A stretch of 64,000 nt of DNA from Chlorogloeopsis sp038404745. Lineage in GTDB: Bacteria; Cyanobacteriota; Cyanobacteriia; Cyanobacteriales; Nostocaceae. Positions 53,325 to 62,285 of the stretch are shown one piece after another; position 1 is the stretch's first letter; every line of letters begins with the position of its first letter. Below the pieces are notes generated by a model that saw only the letters and a program-made list of their open reading frames with translations, did not search any database and had not been told where the DNA came from. Both the position numbers and the translations under genes were made by a program. The stretch spans positions 186,001 through 250,000 of the forward strand of contig NZ_JAYKTT020000088.1 of the NCBI RefSeq assembly GCF_038404745.2. The letters run 5' to 3'.

Positions 53325-54629
53325 CTAACTCCTTGTGCTATTCCACTCCTGTGCAGCATCTTCTAAAGCTTTATCAACTGTCTTCTCATCCAACATAGCT
53401 GCTTGCAAATTCTCATAAATTGCCTTTTGTAGAAGATTGAAATTCTTCAATTTAGGAGTTAAAACTTCTGCCTGTTGTAGTTGACTAGCGCTAATTGCAC
53501 GTGCTTTATCTATAGTTGGGGCATTTGCTGGTACATTTTTAAAGTAACTATCAGATAATGCCTTGATTGTAGATGGTAGAACATTTGCTTGTTTCGCAAA
53601 AGCTAGCTGGTTTTCATCATTAGTAACAAACAAGGCAAATTTAACAGCAGCATCAGGTTGTTTAGTATCGCGAGGAATAACTACGTTCATGACAGCTACA
53701 TTTTTTTTGCCAGTATCGCCAGTAATTTGAGGGGCAATGTCAGAATATTTAGCGATCGCTGGTGCATTTTTGCTAATCTGTTTTAAAAACTCTGCCCCTG
53801 AAGCTAATAATGCTGTTTCTCCAGCTTGATAAAGTTCAATAGCATGGCGGTGTCCCTGAGTTAAAACTTCTTTAGGAAGCAGTCCTTTTTTATAAAGATC
53901 TACCCAATACTGAAATGCTGCTTTGCCTTGAGGAGAGTTAAAAGCAGCTTTACCTTCGGCATCTACTAAGTTTACTCCCATCTGCACAAAAGATTCTAAA
54001 ACTTCTCCGGAATCTTGCGGAACAAAAGTAACAAAAAAGGCATACTTACCAGTTTTATCTTTAATTTGTTGAGCTGCTTGTGCTAATTCAGTGTAAGTAC
54101 CGGGTACTTTATTTATACCTGCCTGTTTTAATAAATCAGTGTTATAAATAGTTAGCCGTGTGGTGAGATACCAGGGTATCCCAAAACTCTTACCATTAAG
54201 CGTACTAGCTTTCCATATATTGGGCAGATAGGAGGAACGAACGTTATTTGGAACTTTTGTATCCAAATCTAACCAAGCATTTCGACCTGCTAATTGCGAT
54301 GCAAAATCTGGATTTAGGTTAACAACATCAGGTGGCGTTTTTGCAGATACAGCTGTTAAAATTTTGTTTTGCATTTCTGCCCAAGGTATATCTACCCAGT
54401 TAATCTTTATACCTGAGTTTTGTGATTCAAAATTTGCAATCAGGCTTTGGAAGTAGTCGGTAAATTGAGGTTTGAGTTGCATAGTCCAAAACTCAACTTT
54501 TGCCGCTCCTGAAGATGCCTGTTTTGTGCTTGTGCTGACGTTACCTGTACTGCAACTGATAATCCAAGTTGTCAATAAACCAAGTAGTGCCCAAATAGTT
54601 AATTGTTTGAATTTTCGACTTTGAATCAT
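53325..54629 (-). CDS. ABC transporter sugar-binding lipoprotein
   Basis: The 434-residue protein is an extracellular solute-binding protein of the MalE/UgpB (family 1) type. A lipobox at about residues 22-27 (WIISCSTGN, Cys26) anchors it in the membrane. The mature protein has the two-domain pattern: KVEFWTMQLKPQFTDYFQSL at the N-terminus, then INWVDIPWAEMQNKILTAV and QLAFAKQANVLPSTIKAL further on. It likely delivers a sugar or related compound to an ABC permease, but no permease or ATPase gene is next to it. The substrate is unknown. Confidence 0.88.
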   Translation of the reverse strand: MIQSRKFKQLTIWALLGLLTTWIISCSTGNVSTSTKQASSGAAKVEFWTMQLKPQFTDYFQSLIANFESQNSGIKINWVDIPWAEMQNKILTAVSAKTPPDVVNLNPDFASQLAGRNAWLDLDTKVPNNVRSSYLPNIWKASTLNGKSFGIPWYLTTRLTIYNTDLLKQAGINKVPGTYTELAQAAQQIKDKTGKYAFFVTFVPQDSGEVLESFVQMGVNLVDAEGKAAFNSPQGKAAFQYWVDLYKKGLLPKEVLTQGHRHAIELYQAGETALLASGAEFLKQISKNAPAIAKYSDIAPQITGDTGKKNVAVMNVVIPRDTKQPDAAVKFALFVTNDENQLAFAKQANVLPSTIKALSDSYFKNVPANAPTIDKARAISASQLQQAEVLTPKLKNFNLLQKAIYENLQAAMLDEKTVDKALEDAAQEWNSTRS

Positions 54630-54801
54630 TTTGTTTTGTAGTACTTGAATTCAACCAAGGAGAAAAGATGATGGATGCAGAATTTTCGAGATTATAAGGT
54701 CATTAGTCATTGATTATTCACCAATGACCAAGGACAAATGACTAAGGACAAAATAGCTTAACATTTAAATTTTTCAATTTAGCATTCATGCGGGCAAAAC
54801 T

Positions 54802-55908
54802 GTGGTTAAAAGCTTCACGAGTCTGTTTGGTAAATCTAATAAAGGAGTTGGCATCGAACTTGCACCACAATGCGTGAATGTAGCCCGTTTACGCAAGCAA
54901 CGCCAAGGTCTGAAACTAGACGCTTTAACATCTGTGTCAGTTCCAGAAGGTGTTTTTATTGATGGTCAAATTGCCGATCCTCCAGCAATGGCACAAATCA
55001 TTCAGCAGGCACTCTCAGAAAGTAAAATCAACGCTTCTAGAGTGGCAACTGCTGTGACAGGACGAGATTCAGTTGTGCGTCTCATACCCGTTCCAGCAGA
55101 ATTAGATGATAAAGAACTACGGGAGATGGTGTTAAATCATGAGGCAGGTTTGTATTTGCCTTATCCCCGTGAAGAAGCTGATGTAGATTATCAGAAACTT
55201 GGGTACTTTGTAGATGAGGATGGCATTGAAAAGGTACAGGTACTTCTTGTTGCTACTCGCAAAGAAATCACTGATACCTATATAAGAACATTTGAACAGG
55301 CAGGATTGCAAATCGATGTATTAGAGATTAACAGCTTTGCGCTGATTAGGACAATTCGCGATCAACTGCGGCAATTTGGGCCGCAAGAAGCAGCAGTGCT
55401 TGTCGATATTGAATTTGACAGCACAGAAATTGCCATTGTCGTTAATGGAGTACCGCAATTTTCGCGGACAGTGCCACTTGGAACTTATCAGATGCAAATG
55501 GCGCTAGCAAAGGCAATGAGTGTGCCTGCATCACGAGATATGGAGTTGTTGCGAGGAATTACCATTCCTTTAACTCCACAAGATGCAGGTAAAACTGGTG
55601 TTACTGAGGCAAATCCTGGATTAGCAGCGATGATGCGGGTATTAGGAGAACTTACAGACGAGCTGCGTCGTTCCATTGATTTTTATCTCAATCAAAGCGA
55701 AAACTTGGAAGTAGCGCAGATTTTTTTGGCAGGGGCGGGAGGCGGTTTAGCACAGTTGGATGAATTTTTTACGCAACGGTTGAGCTTACCAACTTCTCAA
55801 ATAGATCCCGTCGGTGCTTTGTCATTGCAAATAGATGAAGAGAAATATCCGCCAGTGCAACGCCCTGGATTAGGAATAGTCCTTGGACTGGGAATGCGGG
55901 AGGTGTAG
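54802..55908 (+). CDS. pilM: Type IV pilus inner-membrane platform protein PilM
   Basis: PilM is the cytoplasmic, actin-like member of the pilus alignment complex and binds the N-terminus of PilN. The 368-residue protein shows the actin-fold ATPase layout: KGVGIELAPQCVNVARLRKQ at the start, VTGRDSVVRLIPVPAELDD, AAVLVDIEFDSTEIAIVVNG (phosphate 2-like) and IFLAGAGGGLAQLDEFF near the end. Start is GTG at 54802. pilN follows after 4 bases, with the ribosome site GGGAGG inside the end of pilM, so the genes are coupled. Confidence 0.95.
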   Translation: MVKSFTSLFGKSNKGVGIELAPQCVNVARLRKQRQGLKLDALTSVSVPEGVFIDGQIADPPAMAQIIQQALSESKINASRVATAVTGRDSVVRLIPVPAELDDKELREMVLNHEAGLYLPYPREEADVDYQKLGYFVDEDGIEKVQVLLVATRKEITDTYIRTFEQAGLQIDVLEINSFALIRTIRDQLRQFGPQEAAVLVDIEFDSTEIAIVVNGVPQFSRTVPLGTYQMQMALAKAMSVPASRDMELLRGITIPLTPQDAGKTGVTEANPGLAAMMRVLGELTDELRRSIDFYLNQSENLEVAQIFLAGAGGGLAQLDEFFTQRLSLPTSQIDPVGALSLQIDEEKYPPVQRPGLGIVLGLGMREV

Positions 55909-55912
55909 CAAA

Positions 55913-56674
55913 ATGTACAGTTTAGAAATTAACTTTCTCAAAGATCGCTCAAGTTTCAAGGTAAAGAATGAAAAAAAGGTAAAACCAGCGCTTCCTGCTG
56001 GAAATTTTACTCCTGTGTATATAGGAGTTGGATTTGGCTTGATTTTTCCGCTGTTGGTGGGAGTTGGTTGGTGGTTCTTGCAAGCGAAAAATGCTGAGTT
56101 AGAGCAGCAAATAGCACAGTTAGAACAGGAGAATAAAAATTTAGAGGTACAGATAGGAAGTATTAACAAAATTAAGGAAGAAACCAACACAATTAAGGAA
56201 CAAACACAATCTTTGGTTTCTGTATTCGATCAGATTCGTCCTTGGTCAGCGATGTTGCAAGAATTACGCGATCGCATTCCAGCAACCGTACAAATACAGA
56301 ATGTTAGACAAATGGCACCCGTTGCCACCCAACAGGGACAGCCACCACCCAACCCTGCTGGAGGAATAGAAATTAATGGAGTGGCTCGCTCCTTCAATGA
56401 TGTCAACGATTTCTTGCTTGTTTTACAACAATCTCCTTTCTTTAAACCGAGTGAAGCAAAAATTGTTTCTGCTGAATTAGTAGAAACACCAATAACAAAT
56501 TCTGAGGGAAGGAGTATATCTAACAAAACAACATCAATGGTTAAATACACTATTCAATCTGCAATGAGTGATATTCCAGCCTCTGAGCTAATGCGGGAAT
56601 TGGAGCAAAAAGGCACAGTAGGGTTAGTAACGCGCATTCGCAATCTGCAAAAAACAGGAGTCATTCAAAAATGA
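55913..56674 (+). CDS. pilN: Type IV pilus alignment protein PilN
   Basis: PilN links PilM to PilO in the inner membrane. The 253-residue protein has the short N-terminal PilM-binding motif (MYSLEINFLKDR), one membrane helix (about 35-57), a coiled coil (about 58-95, Leu/Glu/Gln) and a periplasmic ferredoxin-like domain (about 110-225). Start at 55913 is chosen because of the preceding GGAGG; an in-frame ATG at 55883 overlaps pilM. It overlaps the next gene by 4 bases (ATGA). Confidence 0.92.
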   Translation: MYSLEINFLKDRSSFKVKNEKKVKPALPAGNFTPVYIGVGFGLIFPLLVGVGWWFLQAKNAELEQQIAQLEQENKNLEVQIGSINKIKEETNTIKEQTQSLVSVFDQIRPWSAMLQELRDRIPATVQIQNVRQMAPVATQQGQPPPNPAGGIEINGVARSFNDVNDFLLVLQQSPFFKPSEAKIVSAELVETPITNSEGRSISNKTTSMVKYTIQSAMSDIPASELMRELEQKGTVGLVTRIRNLQKTGVIQK

Positions 56675-57426
56675 CGCTGAGTGAAGATTTAAATTTTATT
56701 GACGCTGGAGAGTTCAACGAAGGGACATCAGGTTTCCCCGTTGTTTTTGGCATTACCTTTACACCCAAAATAATTGGCATTGTAGTGGGAGTTTTAGGAA
56801 TTGCTGGAGCACTTTTTATGGTGTTGAATTTAGTGATGCCAGCTTGGGAATCCTTTCAACAGCAGCAAGCAAAGCAAAACGATCTGCAAGGACAAGTAGA
56901 GCAAAAGAAATCTACTATCAAACAGATGGACAAGGTAAAACAGGAGCAAATCGAGGCAAAACAGCAGCAGATCCAAGTATTAGCATTGTTTGCTGACGAG
57001 AAAACATTGGATACATTACTGATCGATTTGAATCGTTTGATTGAGGCTGGGAACGGGAAACTTGCTTTCAATGCTGTCAGAGCCAAACTAAGGAGATTTA
57101 CCCCAGCCGCTAATAAACCTGAACCAATCACAGATAATTCTCTAGGGCCAGGAGTTAACGGCAAATTGAAGCGTAGTAGTATTAGTATCGATATCGTTGG
57201 CACCTATGAACAAACACAATCAATTCTCCGCAACATAGAGCGTTTACAGCCTTTGCTCGTAGTGAAGGACTATCAATCTAGCCTGGCTCCAGAAGCTGCT
57301 CCTGAAAGAGATAAAGCATTACGTAGAATTGGCCCAGCAGCGATTTCTACATCTTTCCAATTGCAAGCATTAATGCCACTTAATCCAGAGGAAGTTGCCG
57401 CTGCTCAAGCAGCTCCTAAAAAGTAA
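56671..57426 (+). CDS. pilO: Type IV pilus alignment protein PilO
   Basis: PilO dimerises with PilN in the periplasm and connects to the outer-membrane secretin. The 251-residue protein has an N-terminal cytoplasmic lead, one membrane helix (about 33-56) and a coiled coil rich in Gln/Lys (about 60-100). A periplasmic domain follows, with a conserved-looking core (SISIDIVGTYEQTQSILRNIERL). The first codon overlaps the pilN stop. The C-terminus is Ala-rich. Cyanobacterial PilO sequences are diverse, so the name rests partly on order. Confidence 0.88.
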   Translation: MTLSEDLNFIDAGEFNEGTSGFPVVFGITFTPKIIGIVVGVLGIAGALFMVLNLVMPAWESFQQQQAKQNDLQGQVEQKKSTIKQMDKVKQEQIEAKQQQIQVLALFADEKTLDTLLIDLNRLIEAGNGKLAFNAVRAKLRRFTPAANKPEPITDNSLGPGVNGKLKRSSISIDIVGTYEQTQSILRNIERLQPLLVVKDYQSSLAPEAAPERDKALRRIGPAAISTSFQLQALMPLNPEEVAAAQAAPKK

Positions 57427-57764
57427 TGGAAAGCAAAAGAAGGCAGAAGACAGACGGCAGACGGGAAGACTTGGAAATAAACAAGTCAGATGGCAGATGG
57501 AAAGGAGAAGAAAAGACAAGGAGTTTGCTCTCAAAGTGTTAATTACATAGACTTTCAGGGAAATATACAAGTAATCAACTGCGCTCTGACTTACGTACAA
57601 ATAATTAGGAAATAGATCCTGTTTTCACTGAATAAGTAATTCGGTAATGATTCAAACCTGTTTTCACAGGAATCAGCTTCTCAGTCGGAAAATTATTTCC
57701 AGACTAGATAGTACAAATATTTGGAAAATTGTCTAAAAATTTGGTGTTTTGTGAGGAATGAACT
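57427..57764. other. pilO-pilQ gap with short repeats
   Basis: The gap has GGCAGAAGACAGACGGCAGAC-type repeats (57440-57500) and AGACAAGG-like text. A hairpin, CCTGTTTTCACAGG (57656-57669), lies near its centre. A purine-rich GAGGAATGAACT precedes the pilQ GTG. It may contain a weak terminator or promoter between the pilMNO and pilQ units. No gene is visible. Confidence 0.4.
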
Positions 57765-60173
57765 GTGAAACAGCTTCACGGTAACGGATTAATATTAGGT
57801 GCGACTGCAATAGTTTTTTTAGCAGCTCAACCAGTCAAGGCACAACTTGCTCAAGTTACAAATGTACAATTAAAACCAGTTAATGGTGGAATCAATGTTG
57901 TTTTAACAACTTCTTCCAGTTCTCGTCCCCAAGTTTTCACTACAAAAAGAGGCAATTCTCTAGTCGCAGATATTATTAATTCTCAACTGCGTTTACCAAA
58001 AAGTAATAACTTTCGCCAAGAAAATCCTGCTCCAGGAATTACGTCAGTTGAAATTAACCAGCTAGATACTAATAGTATCAGACTGATAATAACTGGAAGT
58101 AACGGCACGCCTAGTAGTCAACCTGTAAAGCGAGGAACTAATGGAGTTACTCTGGGCTTTACACCATCAGAAGGAACTACTGCCTCAACATCTCCCCAAA
58201 TACCTGCTGCTAACCCAGCTCCAGTACAGGCTTCCCCTACTCCCATTGTTCCTAATCCGCAAGTCAGTATTGATGGTACAACTGCTCAACCAGCCCAACC
58301 CGGACAACCACCCGTCCCAGCTCCGCCTTTTTTGCCAAGAGCTGTAGCTCCACCAGTTGGAGATATTGCCATCTCAAATATGGACGCTTCGCCAAGTGTT
58401 GTTGATTTGGGAACACAAGAACGCGTACCTCGGCTTGTATTGCGAGATGCTCCTGTACGGGAGGTTTTGTCATTGCTTGCCCGTGCTGCTGGTTTGAACT
58501 TGGCTTATACAACATCAGCACCATCTACAGGAGGACAGCAAGGAGCAGCTAGTGCAGCAGCTGATGGGCCGACAATATCCATAGATATAGAAAATGAGCC
58601 AGTGCAAGATGTGTTTAACTATGTCTTGCGCTTGAGTGGTTTGGAAGCTAACCGCAATGGACGCACAGTTTTTGTGGGAGCGAAACTACCAAATGCCACC
58701 CGCGATTTAGTCATGCGGAATCTACGTCTTAATCAAATTAAGGTTGACACTGCTTTGAGCTTTCTGGTGTCCTTGGGAGCAGAAAGTGCTATTACACGGG
58801 AACGATTAGTTACCAGTGTCAATGCTGTGCCTGTAGGTGGTGCAGCAAATAGTGCAGTTACCCAAACCCAAACAACTACAGAACTCAAAGTAGAAACTTT
58901 GCGTACTGACTTTAAAGACGTAACACCTTTACTACGAGGTCTACAGGCATCAGGAGACCAACGTACCAATTCCCTTACCTTAGTGGGGCCTGCTAGGTTA
59001 ATTGATATTGCGATCGCTCAACTAACTCAGCTTGATATCCGCCGTCGGCAAGTGGCAATTAACGTCAAGATTATTGATGTCAACCTCTTGAATACCAAAG
59101 ATTTCAACACTAGTTTTGCCTTTGGAGTTGGCAAGAATTACTTTGTTAATGATGGTGGTGCCGCAGCTCTCAACTTTGGCGGTTCTAGACCACCCACTGC
59201 TTCTGAGGCAGCAAGCAGTGTGACTAGTACACCAGTGATCAAAAACCCAATCACAGGAGAGCCTTTCTTAGACCCCAATGGTACATTTACTGTGCCAAAT
59301 GGAGGTTCAGGTGTGAGAGTTATACGAGATGGTCAAGTCGTACAGAATATTCCAGGCGATGCAACCTTCCTCAATCCTATTTCTCCTACAAGCACCAATC
59401 CAACTACTCCCGGTCTGACAGATTTTACACCGGGAACACCAGATGTTGTAACTATTACTACCGATCCTGTAACTGGACGACAAACCACCTCTTTTGCAGA
59501 AGGCGCTCGTGCAACATCTACATTCGGTTTGCCAACACTATTCCAGTTCCCCAAACGCTTCCTTGCGAGTTTGCAAGCTCAAGTCACTAGTGGTAATGCC
59601 AAAATTTTGACAGATCCAACTTTGACAGTGCAAGAAGGGGAAGAAGCTCAAGTTAATTTAACGGCACAAGTATATGGAGGTATCGAAAGAGTAGAAAAAA
59701 ATGGAAGTCTTCTAAGAAATCCAATTATTAAAGATGCTGGTTTAACCCTTGCTGTTAAAGTAGACAAAGTTGATGATAATGGTTTTGTCTCTTTGTCTGT
59801 AGCACCTACTATCTCTGCACCTAATGGTACTGTAGCAACTCCAGAAGATGGTAATATTACTCTCTTATCTCAAAGAAGTCTTAGGTCAGGACTAATTCGC
59901 CTGCGTGACGGTCAAACGCTAATTCTTAGCGGTATTATCCAGGAATCAGACCGAACAAGTGTCTCCAAGGTTCCTATCTTGGGTGATATTCCTCTGCTTG
60001 GTTCGTTGTTTAGAAGAACCAATAAAGTTAACCAGCGCCAAGAAGTTATTGTTTTGCTCACACCTCAGGTGATGGATGATTCAGAGCGCTCCTCCTATGG
60101 CTATAACTACAGTCCCAGTCCAGATGTAAGGCAAATGCTGGAGCGTAGAGGGTTACAGGTTCCTAGACGATGA
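57765..60173 (+). CDS. pilQ: Type IV pilus outer-membrane secretin PilQ
   Basis: PilQ is the outer-membrane channel through which the pilus leaves the cell. The 802-residue protein has a signal peptide (about 1-26), an N-terminal AMIN-type domain, a Pro/Gln-rich linker (about 150-195), an STN/N0 domain (LVLRDAPVREVLSLLARAAGL), an N1-like domain, and the C-terminal secretin barrel. In the barrel are LASLQAQVTSGNAKILTDPT, VDDNGFVSLSVAPT and GDIPLLGSLFRRT, ending in IVLLTPQVMDD. Start is GTG at 57765 with GAGG upstream. It follows pilMNO by about 340 bases and is probably co-regulated. Confidence 0.96.
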   Translation: MKQLHGNGLILGATAIVFLAAQPVKAQLAQVTNVQLKPVNGGINVVLTTSSSSRPQVFTTKRGNSLVADIINSQLRLPKSNNFRQENPAPGITSVEINQLDTNSIRLIITGSNGTPSSQPVKRGTNGVTLGFTPSEGTTASTSPQIPAANPAPVQASPTPIVPNPQVSIDGTTAQPAQPGQPPVPAPPFLPRAVAPPVGDIAISNMDASPSVVDLGTQERVPRLVLRDAPVREVLSLLARAAGLNLAYTTSAPSTGGQQGAASAAADGPTISIDIENEPVQDVFNYVLRLSGLEANRNGRTVFVGAKLPNATRDLVMRNLRLNQIKVDTALSFLVSLGAESAITRERLVTSVNAVPVGGAANSAVTQTQTTTELKVETLRTDFKDVTPLLRGLQASGDQRTNSLTLVGPARLIDIAIAQLTQLDIRRRQVAINVKIIDVNLLNTKDFNTSFAFGVGKNYFVNDGGAAALNFGGSRPPTASEAASSVTSTPVIKNPITGEPFLDPNGTFTVPNGGSGVRVIRDGQVVQNIPGDATFLNPISPTSTNPTTPGLTDFTPGTPDVVTITTDPVTGRQTTSFAEGARATSTFGLPTLFQFPKRFLASLQAQVTSGNAKILTDPTLTVQEGEEAQVNLTAQVYGGIERVEKNGSLLRNPIIKDAGLTLAVKVDKVDDNGFVSLSVAPTISAPNGTVATPEDGNITLLSQRSLRSGLIRLRDGQTLILSGIIQESDRTSVSKVPILGDIPLLGSLFRRTNKVNQRQEVIVLLTPQVMDDSERSSYGYNYSPSPDVRQMLERRGLQVPRR

Positions 60174-60216
60174 GGTAACACTGCGTTCAAATTTTTATTA
60201 TTATGTGTCACTATCG

Positions 60217-60242
60217 GGACAGGAATGCCACCTGTCCTTTAA
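60217..60242 (+). terminator. Terminator after pilQ
   Basis: GGACAGG (60217-60223) pairs exactly with CCTGTCC (60231-60237) around AATGCCA, followed by TTTAATGTTTTGG. The stem is short, but its position 44 bases after the pilQ stop fits a transcript end. Confidence 0.65.
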
Positions 60243-60419
60243 TGTTTTGGTTGTAAAAAATAAATATTTAGCCATTTTTCAACATAACTAAAATCGCTAT
60301 ATTCTTTCCCTGTTCCCTTACCTGACTAGATAATCTATTTTGCACTACTAATTATCGGTATACAGATACAGCGCATTTGATCTAGATGAAGTACATTACC
60401 CCACCCACCCTATCGGCTA

Positions 60420-60625
60420 CCCTCACGCCAGTTGACGCCAGTTGACGCCAGTCGCTTCAACGGGGGGAACCCTCCGAAGTCGCCTCAACGGGGGGAACCC
60501 CCGCACGGCGCTTCTCTCCGCAACGCGCTGGCTCCTTTATGCCGGGGAACCCTTTCGCCAGTCGCCTGTGGAGGGAAACCCTCCCGCAGCGCTGGCTCAC
60601 CACCGCACTGGCTCCCCTTGGTAAG
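60420..60625. repeat. GC-rich intergenic repeat mosaic
   Basis: The phrase GACGCCAGTTGACGCCAGTT is tandem here, followed by GTCGCTTCAACGGGGGGAACC, GCGCTGGCTC and GGAACCC blocks. It is the most ordered copy of the family found at 345-690 and 8490-8690. Frames through it (60432-60689) are low-complexity and are not called as genes. The rest of the gap up to 60844 is AT-rich without features I recognise. Confidence 0.7.
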
Positions 60626-60844
60626 GGGAGGGTTAGAAAGGAGTGTACTCCATTTACTTGCAATCCGCTGTAGATTTCGCTACACATAACTTCATGCATT
60701 GATCCCACCTAATCCCCCAAAACCCCCCTCGTGTTTTTGCGTGGTTTTTAGGAACATCAAATTGTACTCAACAACGCACACAAAACCATCATCCAACTCA
60801 ATCACTACAAATCACAATGACTGACTTGATTTAAAAAAACTCAA

Positions 60845-61465
60845 ATGCTTAAAAAAGCTTTTACAAGATTCACCCACCATTCATTACTATGTCTGCTCGT
60901 AGTAGTCGGCATCAATGCAGAAGCCCAAGCGCAAACTGTCACTAACTCTGTCAATTCTCAATCTCAACCCAATCAAGAACAAACACTTGATAACCAGCAA
61001 CGCAACTCCGCCGCCATTCATCAAACCGGAGTTTATAACGTTGGTGAATCAGCGACATACAAAATTCAAGGCGTCGCCGGAATCCAGGTTGTTTGCCCTC
61101 GCCCATCCTTAATTCTAGGAACTTCCTTTAGTTCCTTTGATGGAATTAGCTTCTCAGAAAATGCTTCTTATGGTTTAAACGCTGCTTTTGTAATTCCTCT
61201 AGGTGGAAGACTAGAGAGTACCTGCAAAAGCATGGCAGAAACGATTGCTCGTAAGACTCAATATGATTTAGAGATTATCAATGCTCGTGCTTGTGCTGAA
61301 CTCATCGGTGCTGGCATCCAATTAACCCCCGAAAGTTTCCCAACTATATATGGAGTCTGTAAAGGGGTGACTATAACCAGAAATAATACAAATGAACCTA
61401 ATAAACAGTCTACGAGGTTCCAGCCTCAGCCATTACCAACATTTGAGGCTGAAAAAGATAACTAA
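60845..61465 (+). CDS. Secreted protein of unknown function, 206 aa
   Basis: The protein has a clear signal peptide (about 1-29, cleavage near AQA-QT). A Gln/Asn/Ser-rich spacer (about 30-60) follows, and then a domain with a Cys pattern: GIQVVCPRPSLILG, LGGRLESTCKSMAETIARKT, INARACAELIGAGIQL and PTIYGVCKGV. These may form disulfides in the periplasm. No family is recognised. It lies just before a second secreted protein gene (61493) on the same strand, with 27 bases between them, and about 670 bases after pilQ. A role in pili or surface chemistry is possible but not shown. Confidence 0.7.
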   Translation: MLKKAFTRFTHHSLLCLLVVVGINAEAQAQTVTNSVNSQSQPNQEQTLDNQQRNSAAIHQTGVYNVGESATYKIQGVAGIQVVCPRPSLILGTSFSSFDGISFSENASYGLNAAFVIPLGGRLESTCKSMAETIARKTQYDLEIINARACAELIGAGIQLTPESFPTIYGVCKGVTITRNNTNEPNKQSTRFQPQPLPTFEAEKDN

Positions 61466-61492
61466 TTCTCATTTCACAAAAAGGATACACCC

Positions 61493-61873
61493 ATGAAGAA
61501 AGTTCTTGGCTTGGCAATTCTGGCTGCTTTTTTTGCTACCCCTGCTTTGGCTGGTGAAACTTTTGTTCGTAACGAGTGGACAAAGAGCCACACCGAAACA
61601 AAAACTAACTTACATCTTGATTCTCATACCAATTCAAATCGCAACGAATATTATGCATCTTGGGCTGACAAGATTTATGTAGATGGTGATGTAGACGTTA
61701 AATATACTTGGGGTGGCAAAGAAGTAGCATTTGATGATTTTACCGTTCATACTGCTGGTTCTGCTTTATATGGTAACTACCATGAAAGTAATTACACTAA
61801 AGTTTATGGAACGATTCATAGCATTATGAATTCATACAGTAATGCGCACGAAACCACAGCAGGTGTTCGTTAA
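61493..61873 (+). CDS. Secreted protein of unknown function, 126 aa
   Basis: It has a signal peptide (MKKVLGLAILAAFFATPALA, cleavage near residue 20) and a mature part of about 105 residues, rich in His, Asn, Thr and Tyr with alternating polar and aromatic residues (HTETKTNLHLDSHTNS, VDGDVDVKYTWGGKEVAFDD). This suggests a beta-rich secreted protein. AAAAAGGA lies about ten bases before the ATG. It follows the other secreted gene and ends at a strong terminator (61909), so the two form a small operon. No family is recognised. Confidence 0.72.
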   Translation: MKKVLGLAILAAFFATPALAGETFVRNEWTKSHTETKTNLHLDSHTNSNRNEYYASWADKIYVDGDVDVKYTWGGKEVAFDDFTVHTAGSALYGNYHESNYTKVYGTIHSIMNSYSNAHETTAGVR

Positions 61874-61908
61874 TCTTCAGACTGTTTGATGTCAACTGAA
61901 AACGTTCT

Positions 61909-61932
61909 AGGGTGGATATTCCACCCTTTTTT
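61909..61932 (+). terminator. Terminator of the secreted-protein pair
   Basis: AGGGTGGA (61909-61916) and TCCACCCT (61920-61927) form an exact 8-bp stem with a TAT loop, followed by TTTTTTC. It is a classical rho-independent terminator, 35 bases after the stop. Confidence 0.9.
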
Positions 61933-62285
61933 CGTTGTAGTAAAGCCAATGGGTAAATTCAGCTAATTACTCAGTTTTTCCGTAAATCAATCTAGATCAA
62001 GGTTTGTGACATAGAAAATATTTGATTTGTCAGTAAAAATTTCGTATTTTTGTCTCCTAACCCAGATTGTAGAAAAGTATCTATTTCAAATGTGAAGCAC
62101 GACTAAATTCTTTAGTTATGCCAATTTGGGTAAGTATTTCTCTGTACTTGTGAAAGAGTAATAGGTAACAAACAGTTTCGTACAGATGCGATCGCTATTT
62201 TCCCAAATTCAGGATCATAGTGGCGATTCATACACTACCTCTTTGCTAAAATCGCTAGCAATGCCAGGTATATTCCTGTTTAACT
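61933..62285. other. Intergenic region upstream of the helicase
   Basis: This is mostly AT-rich DNA, with HIP1 GCGATCGC near 62188 and a phrase ATCGCTAGCAATGCC just before the helicase. No gene is seen. The helicase promoter should lie in the last 200 bases. Confidence 0.3.

Noticed and set aside
60432..60708. Frames of 60-85 codons after pilQ
   Set aside because: They are repeat-derived; three frames on both strands are open at once because the repeat lacks stops.
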